A DNA stretch of 64,000 nt, taken from the NCBI GenBank assembly GCA_958450325.1, contig OY288242.1:28898474-28962473 (forward strand), written 5' to 3'. Below are positions 11,275-22,158 of the stretch, piece by piece. Source of the stretch: Agrostemma githago. Its lineage: Eukaryota; Streptophyta; Magnoliopsida; Caryophyllales; Caryophyllaceae. A program made the translations under genes and the position numbers. The notes beneath the pieces are model-generated. The model worked only from the letters and a program-made list of their open reading frames with translations, was not told the DNA's origin and searched no databases. The first letter of the stretch is position 1. Each line of letters begins with the position of its first letter.

Positions 11275-11500
11275 CTTCCCGGTCGGGAAGGAATGGTCCC
11301 GGTCGGGATGGGCCATCCTTCCCGATCGGGAAGCTCTCTTCCCGGTCGGGATCAGGCATAACACCGGGTTGTGTTATCCATAGCACCAGGCGATGTTATT
11401 GCTCTTCCTGGTCGGGAAGCTCTCTTCCCGGTCGGGACGGCCAGATCAGTACCCTCTTCATTCATGCACTCCTTCCCCACCGGGAAGGCTACTCTTCCCG
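11275..11500. repeat. Dyad cluster in LTR-2
   Basis: About eight TTCCCGGTCGGGAA-type near-palindromes upstream of the TATA box, with a short CCGGGTTGTGTTATCCATAG-type spacer in the middle. The cluster is truncated at the LTR-2 break. Confidence 0.85.
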
Positions 11501-11506
11501 GCGCCA
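11500..11506 (-). other. Primer-site stub between the two Ath-1 LTRs
   Basis: The minus strand reads TGGCGCC directly after LTR-1: the first seven bases of the tRNA-Asp primer site, with the rest missing. It shows that LTR-1 was once followed by its own internal region, which was removed together with the start of LTR-2. Confidence 0.75.
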
Positions 11507-12612
11507 AATTGATGGGAGGGTTTTGCCGTGTTTCCCCACCGATCAAGTTGAGTCCAACTAATACTAACGGTAGCTAGGGTAAGTCGGGTCATGTCCACGG
11601 AGACGGTTATAGGTGTCTAGACTAGGTCTACCTAGAAACAAGGCTAAGTCACACAAACAAACACAAAGAAGACGATAATTGACAAACTATGATGGTTGAA
11701 GGTGATGAAAGCGGACTAACAATGTATTAAGTATGACATGAACTAATGAAACAACTAAAGATTAACTAAGCAAATAAACTAGAGAAGATGATCGACTAAA
11801 GGGATAGATAAATCAAATATGGGAAGGAGTAGGATTAGGTCGGGTTCATAAGTGTAGTAGGATGGTTGGGTAATCAAGGGTGTAGGTGCCACTTAGTTAC
11901 TAAGGTCGGTTTGCGCTCTCGCGCCAAAGCCAAAGTCCGCACTCTCGTGTCAAAGACTAGACCCGAACACTCATGCTAGATGCTACTCAAAACACAAGGA
12001 TTCAATCACAAATTGATCACACAAATGAGAAGATGAAAAACAAGCATGAGAAGCATGGCCACTACAATTCAAACAAGCAATTCCACAAACACATAGAGTG
12101 CTCAACAAGTGACTAGTAACAAAGACTCCACCTTTTCCCTTGACCAAACCCTAATTACCCATAATATACACCTAATCCTTCTACTAACCCCACAAAGAGT
12201 CTACTCACACATAGTAAAACTAAATCTAACACTATCAAGTGAAATCACCATAAATAACAAAACATTCATTACAAACTAACAAGAGCAATAAACAATATGT
12301 AAAGATTAAAACTTGAATGATTAACAAAGATTAAGGGAAAAGAGATTATACCAACTACAAAGTGGATGAAAAGACGAGAACTTGCAATAATAAGAAAAAC
12401 CCAAAACAATCTCCCAAGGTTGTCAAGCTTGGATGAATTTTGAAGAATTCCCTTAATACAAGACTAATTACTAGGATTAAACTAAGATTAACAAAAGATT
12501 AATGAAAGATTAAACTAAGGTTTAAGAGAGTCTATCTAGGGTTTAGAATAGTGTAGAGGAGTCTAAAATAATCTAGGGTAATGTAATGTGCTTAAACAAT
12601 ACAAGGGAGGAG

Positions 12613-12620
12613 TATTTATA
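12613..12620 (-). promoter_or_regulatory. TATA box of LTR-1
   Basis: TATAAATA on the minus strand, about 626 nt from the LTR start and 48 nt past the dyad cluster. Confidence 0.65.
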
Positions 12621-12668
12621 AGGTTAAAAGAGTGAAGGAGGAGAAAAGAAAGTCACGCGGCTACAGAA

Positions 12669-12905
12669 CTTCTTCCCGGTCGGGAAGGAATGGTCTCGGT
12701 CGGGATGGGCCATCCTTCCCGATCGGGAAGCTCTCTTCCCGGCCGGGATCAAGCATAACACCGGGCTGTGTAATCCATAACACCAGGCGGTGTTATTGCT
12801 CTTCCCGGTCGGGAAGCTCTCTTCCCAGTCGGGACGGCCAGATCAGTAGCCTCTTCATTCATGCACTCCTTCCCGACCGGGAAGGCTACTCTTCCCACCC
12901 TGGAA
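12669..12905. repeat. Dyad cluster in LTR-1
   Basis: About nine near-palindromes of TTCCCGGTCGGGAA type (some with GGCC or GATC centres) in the U3 region, 341-577 nt into the LTR. Confidence 0.85.
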
Positions 12906-13245
12906 GGGTCTTGTAGGCCTCTTTTATGATCATTATGGTCCCTCCTTGCTTCTCATGAGCTTCCCATCGATTCTTGGTGCTCGGGATCGAGTCTAAGGGG
13001 CTCGAGAACGGGTCCCAAGGTCTCGGGATCGAATCTAAGGCACCGAGTGATCGTTCCTTCCCTTTCGTTGGCTCCAAAAGTGTATGAAATGAGTCGGAAT
13101 CGTTCCAATTCTCCATGAATGGTCTTGGGAACCTAAAACGAACTAGAAGAAGTATGAGTAGCCCAGAAACCGCTCCAAAAAGCGATTTCACAAGGGAAAA
13201 CGGGACCAAACACAGCAAATTAGTTACTACAAACTACACTTATCA

Positions 13246-15144
13246 GGTAGCTTTGTCAAAAGCTGCGGTATCTACTGGTGATGAGGCGGTGATATCAAAT
13301 AAACAAGTTGTTGAGATAGAATCTGAAGACCAACCAGATTCTAGTCGTGATCAGGTGGAGAATCGTCCTATCGTTGGTGAAAACGAGGAAGATGATGAAC
13401 GTGATCATGAGGAGGTTCAGCAGGAAAATACACATGTGTTACAACAGCAGCAGCAATAATCTTTGGGTGCTACTAGGCCAAAGAGGAATTATAAACTTGT
13501 CCAGAAGTTTGGTTCGGACAAGCCTCTGAGACATTACGGGCAGGTAAACTTGGTAGAATATGCAATCTCGGTGGAGGATGATGAGCCGGTCACCTTCAAA
13601 CAAGCTATTAAAGACAATTATAGAGAGAGTTGGTTGGTTGCTATGGAAGAGGAAATGCAATCTCTTCTCAATAACAAGACTTGGGAGGTGGTCCCATTGC
13701 CCGTGGGGAAGTCTGCTATTGGTTGTAAATGGGTGTATAAATGAAAAGAAGATCGTACTAAGTCATGCGTTATAAGATATAAGGCGAGGCTAGTAGCTAA
13801 GAGGTTTGCACAAAAGGAAGGAGTTGATTACAACGAGATATTTTCTCCGGTAGTGAAACATACTTCTATTCGGGTGCTGTTAAGTTTGGTTGCTCATGGT
13901 AATCTTGAGCTGGAACAACTTGACGTCAAGACAGCTTTCTTGCATGGAGACTTAGATGAGGAAATTTATATGTATCAACCTCAGGGATTCAAGGTTGAGG
14001 GAAAGGAAAGTCAGGTATGTCGTTTGAGAAAATCATTGTACGCATTGAAGCAATCTCCAAGACAATGGTACAAGCGATTTGACTCTTTCATGATAAAGCA
14101 AGGATTTTCCAGAAGTTCTTATGATAGTTGTGTCTACATACAGAAAATTCCTGGAGGTGATTATATTTATCTCTTGTTGTATGTTGATGAGATGCTTATT
14201 GCTTCAAAGAGAAAGGTGGAGATAGATAGGCTACAACTTCAACTTGGTAAAGAGTTTGAGATGAAGGACTTGGGCGCTGCAAAGAAAATACAAGGTAGGG
14301 AGATAAGAAGAGAGCGGTCAAATCGAAAATTGTTCTTGAGCCATAAAGGCTATTTAGAACGGGTAATTGAAAGGTTTGGGATGAAAGATGCTAAATCTGT
14401 GGTTACTCCTTTAGCTCCACATTTTAGACTTTCTGGTAATCAATCTCCTACAACAGCGAAAGATAAGGCAAACATGGAGCATGTTCCTTATGCTAGTGCA
14501 GTTGGCAGTTTAATGTATGCCATGGGGTGTACACGTCCGGATATTTCACAAGCGGTAAGTGTTTTCAGTAGATTCATGGCGAATCCGGGAAAGGCACACT
14601 GGGAAGCAGTGAAATGGATTTTGAGGTACTTGAAAGGTACCATTAACACTGGTTTGTGTTTTGGTGGAGATACATGTCAAATAAGCGGGTTCGTTGATTC
14701 GGATTATGATGGTGATCTAGATAGACGAAGGTCCACTACTGGTTATGTGTTCACAATACACGGTGCTCCAGTTAGTTGGTGATCTATGTTACAGTCTACA
14801 GTGGCACTATCTACTACAGAGGCTGAGTACATGGCAGTAGCAGAAGGAGTGAAGGAAGCATTGTGGTTGAAGGGTCTTCTAGATGATTTGGGTATGAAGC
14901 TTGATAAGGTTAAACTGAGTTCTGATAGTCAAAGTGCGATTCACTTGGCTAAAAATCAAGTTCATCATGCTAGAACCAAGCATATCGACGTAAAATATCA
15001 TTTTGTACGGGATGTCGTTGAGGAAGGTCATATTTCTTAACAAAGGTACATACTGATGAAAATCCAGCTGACATGTTAACCAAAGTTTTGACAGGTAGTA
15101 AGTTTCAACATTGTAAGGACTTACTACACATTTTTGCATATTAA
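13246..15144 (+). pseudogene. Ty1/copia pol: reverse transcriptase and RNase H (Copia-F)
   Basis: The gene would copy element RNA into DNA. RVT_2 motifs are clear: LLNNKTWEVVPLP, WVYK, YKARLVAKRFAQKEG, LDVKTAFLHGDLDEEIYM, SLYALKQSPRQWYKRF and the catalytic YVDEML. RNase H follows: LQSTVALSTTEAEYMA, LSSDSQSAIHLAKN, HARTKHIDVKYHFVRD. One frame runs throughout, with stops at 13457-13459 (TAA), 13742-13744 (TGA) and 14780-14782 (TGA), then a +1 shift near 15037 before ENPADMLTK. The second Asp of the YVDD box is Glu, so catalysis would probably fail even without the stops. No true start is present; the frame reaches back into the Ath-1 LTR only by chance. Confidence 0.9.
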
Positions 15145-15287
15145 GTCATGTGAAGGTATTGATTGAACTACGATTGGCTTGATCCCAGATCAGGGTACGT
15201 AAGCAACCATGTGGTGCAGCCGAATAAGAAGACGCAGTTTGTTCGTCCAAAATTTGAGGATTTCAAATTATGAACGAGGTGGAGAAT

Positions 15288-15684
15288 TGTGGGAAAATAA
15301 GAGTGTGAATATTTAGCTTTGCTAAATATAGAAATGATGAAACAAGGCGTAAGGATGCGAGAATAGTTAAAGAAAGTATTTTTTATTGCTTTACTATTTT
15401 CTTGAGTGAATGAAGGTAGATCATTCATTTATTAGTGCATAGAGGATTATATAATGTTTTGCATATGTTTCATCATAATATGAACATAACACAACAATAA
15501 CAACAAACACACTTGTAACAAGATTAGAATTAATACAATTTACCTTTTGTCAATCTTTCTTACGACATTTATATTTCTTCATACAAGTTTTATTCACGCT
15601 ATATTATTTCTTGGTGCAATTCAGTGAGGGATATATTTCATATTAATCTATTAGAAGGTCATAAATTCCGCTGCTACTCCAACA
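15288..15684 (+). repeat. 3' LTR of Copia-F, about 397 bp
   Basis: Begins TGTGGGAAAATAAG right after the polypurine tract and ends near CTGCTACTCCAACA, a usual TG...CA pair. The right end could be off by a few bases because no 5' LTR is available for comparison. Confidence 0.65.
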
Positions 15685-18600
15685 ACAAGCATATAATCAA
15701 TCTACCTTCTCTCAATTAAGGCAAACTGTTAGTTTCATAAACTTTAAAGTTGAGTGTGTTCTTGATTCGTAATCAAACGTCTATTTGCTTCAAAGCAATA
15801 GAAAACTAACTTTAGTAATAATACTAGTCACAAAGTTGTCCTTTGGAACCGTTCCAACACACAACTTCTCATCCAAAACAAAATATATCGAGATTACAAT
15901 CTCATGTCACCTTTGTCTATTTGGAATACGAATCGTTGTAACTTGTTTACAACAATTCGCTTATCATATCATGCGTATCTCTTAAATAATTCTCGTTTTG
16001 CTTCTTAAGCGCAAAGGAACAATTCTTAGATAGCATTCTAGTGACACTCACTAGATTAGTATCTACTCGTCACACGAGCACATAATAAACACATTTCTTG
16101 CAAAGCAATCAAATGTCGTCTTGTTAGAGAAGTATGTCACTTACATACCAAATCATAACGATAAATGCACTCCGACTAGCCTCTTGTACACACTTTGTCT
16201 GTCTTCGTCTCAAAGGAAAACAAACATCTTTGAATTACCACATTAAGAACGAAGATACTTGCTCTATGCTGCAATGAAATTGGAATTTTCACATTTGCCT
16301 AGCAATTTTAAGAATATGAAGTTCGTACGAAGTGTCGCAGACATCATATTGCATCCCTTTCAAGAAATGTATTTCACATATATATGTCCAAAACTCATCA
16401 TAATGAGTGATGACATTTAAAATGCTAAATCAATCTTAATATACTTAAGCATAATGTTGTAAAAAAAGGTTTTTTCATAGTCATTACTATGAGATCAATC
16501 CCTAACTACCTACTACGCTTTGTAGATCAATCCCTAACTATCCACATCATCTTTATATTGAAGACTATTCTTCACTATAAGACTCATTTAACCAAAGTAT
16601 ATACTTGGTAGTTATGGTATATGGAATCTATTAGATTTTATGTGACTTTTGGAGTCCTTGTCCATTATTGTTTCATCATAAGTCAAACCTATGTAGGGTA
16701 ATGTTTTACAGGTAAGATGATCATGACTTTCCATGGATGCATCAATATCCTCTTCAACAGTTGTAGAGAATTCTTGTTAATCTTGAACAATTCAAGGTCG
16801 ATTCTACTCCCACTGTTTATATTAGAAATCACATATTTTTAAAAGAAACATACCACATCATGCAACAAAACAGTTTTGTTCTTGGATGATTTGTAGAATT
16901 AACATAATACCCCTAATAAAACACATGTCATAATTGAGTCTAAGTTCTAGAAAACGATTTTCTTTAAACTTAAGGACTTGATAATTAAGAAAAGACTTTT
17001 TAGAACATTTTCAATCCATATCTCATATGGTGTCTATTCTCCGACTTACATGGACAATCTTATCAACATTGTACAAAGACTTTTATAGTGCATAAGCTTC
17101 TAAAGTGTCAATAATATCTGCATATGACTCATCATAAACCAAATCATATCAAATATGGTTCGTTGTAGTTTGAAACACTTTTCACTACTTCTAAGATGAT
17201 CACAATTTTTTAGTTCAATTCCTCCCTGTTTCAATCATATCGAACAAATCGTACCAACTTAACAAGTTGATCTTGTACTTTCATCTAAATTTCCTTGAAC
17301 AACTCAAAGCATTCAGTTTCAAATTTCATCAAATGAAAAAAATCATACGTGTTACCCACTTTTGCAACATCACTAGTTAAACTAACACGTATCTGTATAT
17401 GTGCGATCCAACAAGTCTAAGTACCCTCCCACTACAAATAATAAGAGAGACTTCTAATGTCATTTATCCATCTAAACAAGATCCATTTACCTTATTTGAT
17501 CCTTATCAATAAGGTTTATAATTTCATCATTATGAAACTTATTCTTATGTTTCTTATCTCATGGATTAAGGACAATGCCATAATAGGTAAAACTCGTGTC
17601 GAGGGACTTGAACCTTTTGGTTGTTATGTTAGAAAAAAAAGCATTCACCACTAGGAATGTAAAGCTCAACAATCATGTTAGCCTTATTTTACCTCATAAT
17701 TCTTGCAAGGTATAGAGCAAAAATTGTTCTACTTTTATCAAAACTTTTCATGCCCATACATGAAACAGATTCAATGTCCTTGCTTATGACTCGTAGAAGA
17801 ATAACAATTATTCAATCCCAGTATTAAACTTTAAAATAAAATCAAGTGATTTCCTTTTATAAACTGAAACAACAACGTTTGTCCATTTCAATCATAAAAT
17901 GCTCACTTAATGCATTATTCCACTCTCGTTGAACCATCACATCTACAATGTAAAAATCGCATTTGGTATCTTATACCAAAGTAGTAGAATGCAAGTAACA
18001 ATTACTCCAGTAACATATACACCTGAAGTCATACTTCAATTGATTTGCAGATTCTCTAGACAATTCTAGAAAGTTATCTACCAATGTCATATATTTGTCA
18101 TTACATTAATGATTGAGAAAATCGTACCTAATCTAAATTTGGCAACAAGTTTGGGTATGATAACAATTATCATTCCCTTACATTAACCAACATCTTAGAT
18201 TCATTAATCATTATCTCAAGCAATTTTCTTAATGAACTCCTAGAACATTAGTATTATTTGCCTTCTTGATACAATGTTCAATCGTCTTTTAACATCTCAT
18301 GCTAAAAGGTGAGAAACCTTATTAAGTAACATGTTTATTCATAATAAAGTGACATAAACTTAGGATTAATTGAAACGATTTCAATTTCTAATTCTTTAGA
18401 AAGAAGAATCCAAAATTTCCTAATTATCAATATAATCACGTCATCGTATGACATATGGATTAATTAGATCATCTTCAATTGAAACAATTGATTTTGGTAC
18501 TTATAGACATCTCCATGACTTTAATTATACAGTCCATATTATACATTAGCATTGGTAATAATCTATCGAAAATATATTATCCTTCACAAGGACAAAATCT

Positions 18601-18700
18601 GTATCTCTAATTTTGAGAACGGTTCTCAAGATACCAATCGACGAGGTTGAACAATTCAAACTCATCTTTAATAAATGTGGTAATGATGACTAAATAACAA
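15685..18700 (-). pseudogene. Decayed Ty1/copia gag-pol (Copia-E body)
   Basis: No long frame survives, but broken copia motifs appear in the right order on the minus strand. At 18655-18570 a Gag start is visible (NLVDWY, then LRTVLK, DFVLVKDNIF in another frame). At 17310-17280 integrase CFELFKE appears, at 17170-17110 FDM and FMMSH, and at 17033-17011 TPYEIW. Base composition is AT-rich with many stops. The RT and RNase H part (below about 16800) is too worn to identify. Copia-F inserted at or near its 3' end. This is a much older copy than Ath-2, which split it. Confidence 0.6.
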
Positions 18701-19737
18701 CTACAATTATATGCAAAGCAAAACTATAATTAATATTAATAATCTTAAACAATTTTAAGATAAAATCATGAAAACTACCCTCAAGTTCGCTTAATATTCC
18801 AAGTTCCTAAACCTTTTGTCGCTCAAGTGAATTTGGGCTCACTGCTTAAGCTCCAAAAGTAAAGGTAGACAACAAACTTGTCAATTACATCTCTATATAA
18901 TTCATGGTTCGTCGGAATTAGTCATCATATGACACCAACTATTTGCCTCAAAGCCCATGTCCGACTTGATAGCAATGTTAAGCAAACCAGACTGAACCTG
19001 TGGGTAACCTTTACCCACCTACTCAGTCCACACACATCGGCAAAGCACCGCTTAGGCAGTCACTTCAACCAATTAATGCTATGAAATTGTTGTAGTGGTC
19101 AATGTTGGAAAGGCAATACTTAATATTTGTGCGAGGAATTAAATGCATTATGTGTCCTAAACATGCTGCTAGGTCAACTTACAAGGCGACCTATTAGCTC
19201 TAAGCACACAAGTCACAAGTCTCAAACAATAAAATTCATGCATCATATGACATAATAATTCAATTGTTACTAGTGATTTGTGAATAAAACAAGTTAAAAG
19301 ATCCAATATTTTGATTCATAATAATATTACAATTCACAATTGCTATTTTGTTTGAACAATTTCATCAATATCTTTCATTTTTCCAACTACGAGGAACAAT
19401 TTCCCACCCGAAAAAATTGAACGGATATACAAAACTCGATTCACAATCGATCTGCAACTTAGAATTGTCATATAGATGAACAATTCATCAAAATCAAATA
19501 AGACTCGAGAAACTTCTTTTCCGATCTATTTATGATAATATGATAATTAAAATGCGTAACATTATTTACCGATTAAGAAAACTAATTTTTCATTGACTCG
19601 AAAAAATAAAAGTATAATCCGTATTTGATTCAAAATCAACACAAAAACGCGAGAAAACAACTTTTCTTAAAAGTGTCGCTCGACACGACACCATGTCGTC
19701 CGAGTAAATATTGTATCGTCTTGGTCAAACCTTTGCC

Positions 19738-19825
19738 GCCCGGGTCATCCCGTTCCGGCCGGAACACACCCGTGCCTACCGAGTCATACTCGTGCCAACC
19801 GAGTCACACCCGTTTCGATCGGGTT
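19738..19825. repeat. CpG dyad group in the Copia-E leader
   Basis: Contains CCGCCCGGGT, GTTCCGGCCGGAAC, TACCGAGTCA, CAACCGAGTCA and CCGTTTCGATCGGGT. These resemble the U3 dyads of the gypsy elements but are more varied and are not next to a clear TATA box. Confidence 0.5.
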
Positions 19826-20298
19826 GATCATGTTTCATTCTGTCTCCACCATAATTAAACGAGTCTTACCCTCTAATCTTATTAGGTATCATCGTCAACG
19901 ATAAATTCTTGTAATTTTACGTTCCAAATTTCAATCGAATCTTGACTAATCCAATTAGTCTCATCGTCAACAAAGTAATTTGGGATTATAGTGGGTCAAT
20001 TTAGGGCAAAATTAAATTAAAAATAATCAATATCAGATCTCAAATTAATTTTACGAGTCAATTTCAGAATTTAACCGTTTAAATCACAAATTAAAACAAA
20101 CCCTAAACATGAACGAAATATGATAAACTAACTGCAATATCCCGCATGAAATAGTCACCGAAAACAAACCGCTAACACCTTTGGTACAATTTATCTATAA
20201 CATACTAAGTGTATCAATACGATCAGATACGGAGTAACATGGTGGCATGAAAGCATCAATCTTAACAATTAATCATTGACAAAACAATAACCTTGTAT

Positions 20299-20303
20299 GC
20301 TAT
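20299..20303. other. Target-site duplication of Ath-2, left copy
   Basis: GCTAT, repeated exactly at 28082-28086 right after the 3' LTR. It proves one insertion event into Copia-E. Confidence 0.9.
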
Positions 20304-20644
20304 TGATAAGTGTAGTTTGTAGTGCCCAATTTACTGTATTTTGGTCCCATTTTCCTTGTGGAATCGCTCTTTGAGAGCGGTTTATGGGCTAATTATGCTT
20401 CCTTTAGCTCGTTTCAGGTTCCCGAGACCACTCATGAAGAGTTGGAGCGATTCCGACTCAATAAATACACCTTTTGGAGCCAACGAAGTGAAGGAACGAT
20501 CACTCGATGCCTTGGATTCGACCCCGAGACCTTGGGACCCAATCCTTAGCCTCCGAGACCCGATCCCGAGTCCCGAGAATCGATGAGAAACCCATGAGAA
20601 CCAAGGAGGGACCAAAAAGATCATAATGAAGGCCTACAATGTCC

Positions 20645-20790
20645 TTCCCGGGCGGGATGATGCCTTCCCTATCGGGAAGGAGTGCACAATTGAAGATGGT
20701 TCTGTTTTGAGGCCTTCCCGACCGAGAAGGGGGCCTTCCCGAACGGGAAGGGGTCCTTCCCGACCAAGACCAATCTTTCCCGACCAGGAA
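20645..20790. repeat. Dyad cluster in the Ath-2 5' LTR
   Basis: Six units, including CCTTCCCGACCGAGAAGG and CCTTCCCGAACGGGAAGG. Several are imperfect through CG to CA or TG changes. The cluster is 342-487 nt into the LTR and about 55 nt before the TATA box. Confidence 0.88.
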
Positions 20791-20843
20791 GGGTCAGATA
20801 CAGACCCGCGTCACTTGTTTCATCTACCTACTTATTGTAACCC

Positions 20844-20851
20844 TATATATA
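20844..20851 (+). promoter_or_regulatory. TATA box of the Ath-2 5' LTR
   Basis: TATATATA in CCCTATATATACCCC. It lies at the matching place in the 3' LTR (27050-27057) and marks the likely U3/R side of the LTR. Confidence 0.7.
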
Positions 20852-21864
20852 CCCCTCCTCTTGTATTCCTATGCTATGTTCTTGATTACCCATAAACCCT
20901 AGACTACTTTAGGATAGTTTAGCATAGATTAGTTTAGATTAGTCGGTAATTAGTCCTTAATCTTAGTTTAGCTCTTGTACTAAGGGAATTCTTGAAGAAT
21001 CCAACCAAGATTGACAACCTTGGGTGATGTATTTGGGTTTTCTCTTTTATGCAAGTTTTTCCTTCTTCCATTCATCTTGTTAGTAGGTATAATCTTCTTT
21101 TCCCTTCTCTCAATCTTGTTTGTTCCTTCAAGTTTCAATCTTTGATTATTGTTTATTGATCTTGATTGTTCTTCATGGATGTTTTTATGTTTGTGATGTT
21201 TCCTCTTGTTTATGTTAATCTTAGTTTGATTATGAGTGATTAGATTCCTTTTGGGGTTAGTAGGAGGATTAAGTGTGGATTATGGGTGATTAGGGCTTGA
21301 TTATGGGTAAAGGGTGAATCTTTGTTGTTAGTCACATGTTGGGCACACCATGTGTTTGTTGAATTGCTTGTTTGAGTTGTAGTGGCCATGCTTCTCATGC
21401 TAGTCTTCCTCTACTCATTGTTTGTCTAGTATGTGATTATGTTGAGAATAGTCTTAGACACAAGAGTGTGGACTAGGGTTTAGACGCGAGAGCGCGAACC
21501 CACCTTGACATCGGTCTACGTAGCGAGAGCCCGGATCGACTCTAGCAACTAGGAGACACCTACACCCTTGATTACCCAAATCATCCTACTATCCTTATGA
21601 ACCCAACCTAACCCTACTCTTTCCTCGTTCGATTTCTTTAGTTCGATAGATTCGTTTAGCCTTAGTTGTTACCCCTAGCTTAGCCATAGTCTTAGTTCAT
21701 TCCCTTCTTATCGTTCTAGTTTAGTTTAGCGTCGAGACCTAGTCAAGTCTTTAGGTGGAACTTTTACCGTCCCCGAGGATTCGACCCTACTTTCCCTAGC
21801 TACCCACTAGGAATAGTCGGTTAAATATTGACGGTGGGACCCACGACAAATCCCACCATCAATT

Positions 21865-21881
21865 TGGCGCCGTTGCCGGGG
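21865..21881 (+). promoter_or_regulatory. Primer-binding site of Ath-2 (tRNA-Asp)
   Basis: TGGCGCCGTTGCCGGGG, a perfect complement of the plant tRNA-Asp 3' end with CCA, three bases after the LTR. This is the usual Athila primer. Confidence 0.95.
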
Positions 21882-22158
21882 ACGGTGCTAGTTTAGACCT
21901 TGTTTGCCTAGTTACTTGACTTTGTCCTTTGTTTTGTGTTTTTCTTTTTTTTGTTTCTTTGCTTCTTGTGTGTGTGAGGTTTATTTCTCTCTTGTCTAGT
22001 GCCCAAAAAGCACTAGGCTTCTCACGTTTGCTCTTAGTCTACAGTTTGTGCTTAGTGGTGGTGACCATCTTCTTCTTGCAACTTAGAGCCGCTTTAACGG
22101 ACGGTTGCTAGATTGAGAGGTCCTCAACCGGGTACGAGCCACGATTTTCGAGTATAAT
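21882..22158 (+). other. Ath-2 leader
   Basis: Between primer site and frame start. It contains AACGGACGGTTGCTAGATTG, which resembles the Ath-1 gag start region, so part of the old gag N-terminus has decayed into leader here. Confidence 0.6.

Larger units (their letters stand above)
10124..11500 (-). repeat. LTR-2 of Ath-1, 5'-truncated
   Basis: This LTR copy ends with ...CCATCA next to the primer site. It matches LTR-1 base for base over most of its length but lacks the first 340 nt or so. It starts inside the dyad cluster, where CTCTTCCCGG runs into CGCCAAATTGATGG, the inner edge of another LTR and its primer site. The break lies between two sequences sharing CCGG, so a deletion between short homologies is likely. 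Confidence 0.85.
4911..13245 (-). mobile_element. Ath-1: Athila-type gag-protease element without reverse transcriptase
   Basis: Reading right to left the element has LTR-1 (13245 to 11510), a fragment of primer site, LTR-2 (11500 to 10124), a full primer site, gag-protease (9897 to 6667) and a non-coding 3' region that is cut at 4911 by Tat-A. The LTRs and the 3' region match Ath-2. After the protease the reading frame ends, and no reverse transcriptase, RNase H or integrase follows. This is a non-autonomous or internally deleted copy. The 3' LTR is presumably left of the window beyond Tat-A. The LTR-1 start meets Copia-F pol at 13245/13246, so Ath-1 inserted into Copia-F. Confidence 0.8.
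11510..13245 (-). repeat. LTR-1 of Ath-1, complete, 1736 bp
   Basis: The LTR starts TGATAAGTGTAGTTTGTAGT at 13245, as in both Ath-2 LTRs, and ends CCATCA at 11510. It is longer than the Ath-2 LTRs (1558 and 1551 bp), partly because its dyad cluster has more units. Confidence 0.85.
13246..15684 (+). mobile_element. Copia-F: 3' half of a Ty1/copia element
   Basis: Holds the end of the linker, reverse transcriptase, RNase H, a polypurine tract (15276-15285, GAGGTGGAGA) and the 3' LTR. The 5' half was lost where the Ath-1 LTR joins at 13245. The domain order, with integrase expected before RT, fits Ty1/copia, possibly the Tork group. Confidence 0.85.
18701..20303 (-). other. Copia-E leader, proximal part
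   Basis: Non-coding sequence between the Copia-E gag remnant and the Ath-2 insertion point. It contains a GTGGGTAACCTTTACCCAC hairpin near 19000 and a small CpG dyad group at 19738-19825. No gene is seen. Its assignment to Copia-E is by continuity across the Ath-2 target duplication. Confidence 0.5.
20304..21861 (+). repeat. 5' LTR of Ath-2, 1558 bp
   Basis: Starts TGATAAGTGTAG and ends CCCACCATCA. Differences from the 3' LTR are few: scattered base changes, one fewer dyad unit in the 3' copy and about 14-17 bp extra near 27968 in the 3' copy. Confidence 0.93.

Noticed and set aside
13115..13459. A 114-codon plus-strand gene
   Set aside because: Its first 44 codons are Ath-1 LTR read in reverse; only the part after 13246 is copia pol.
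20645..20790. CRISPR-like array
   Set aside because: Units are palindromes with irregular, repeated spacers within a plant LTR; no cas genes.
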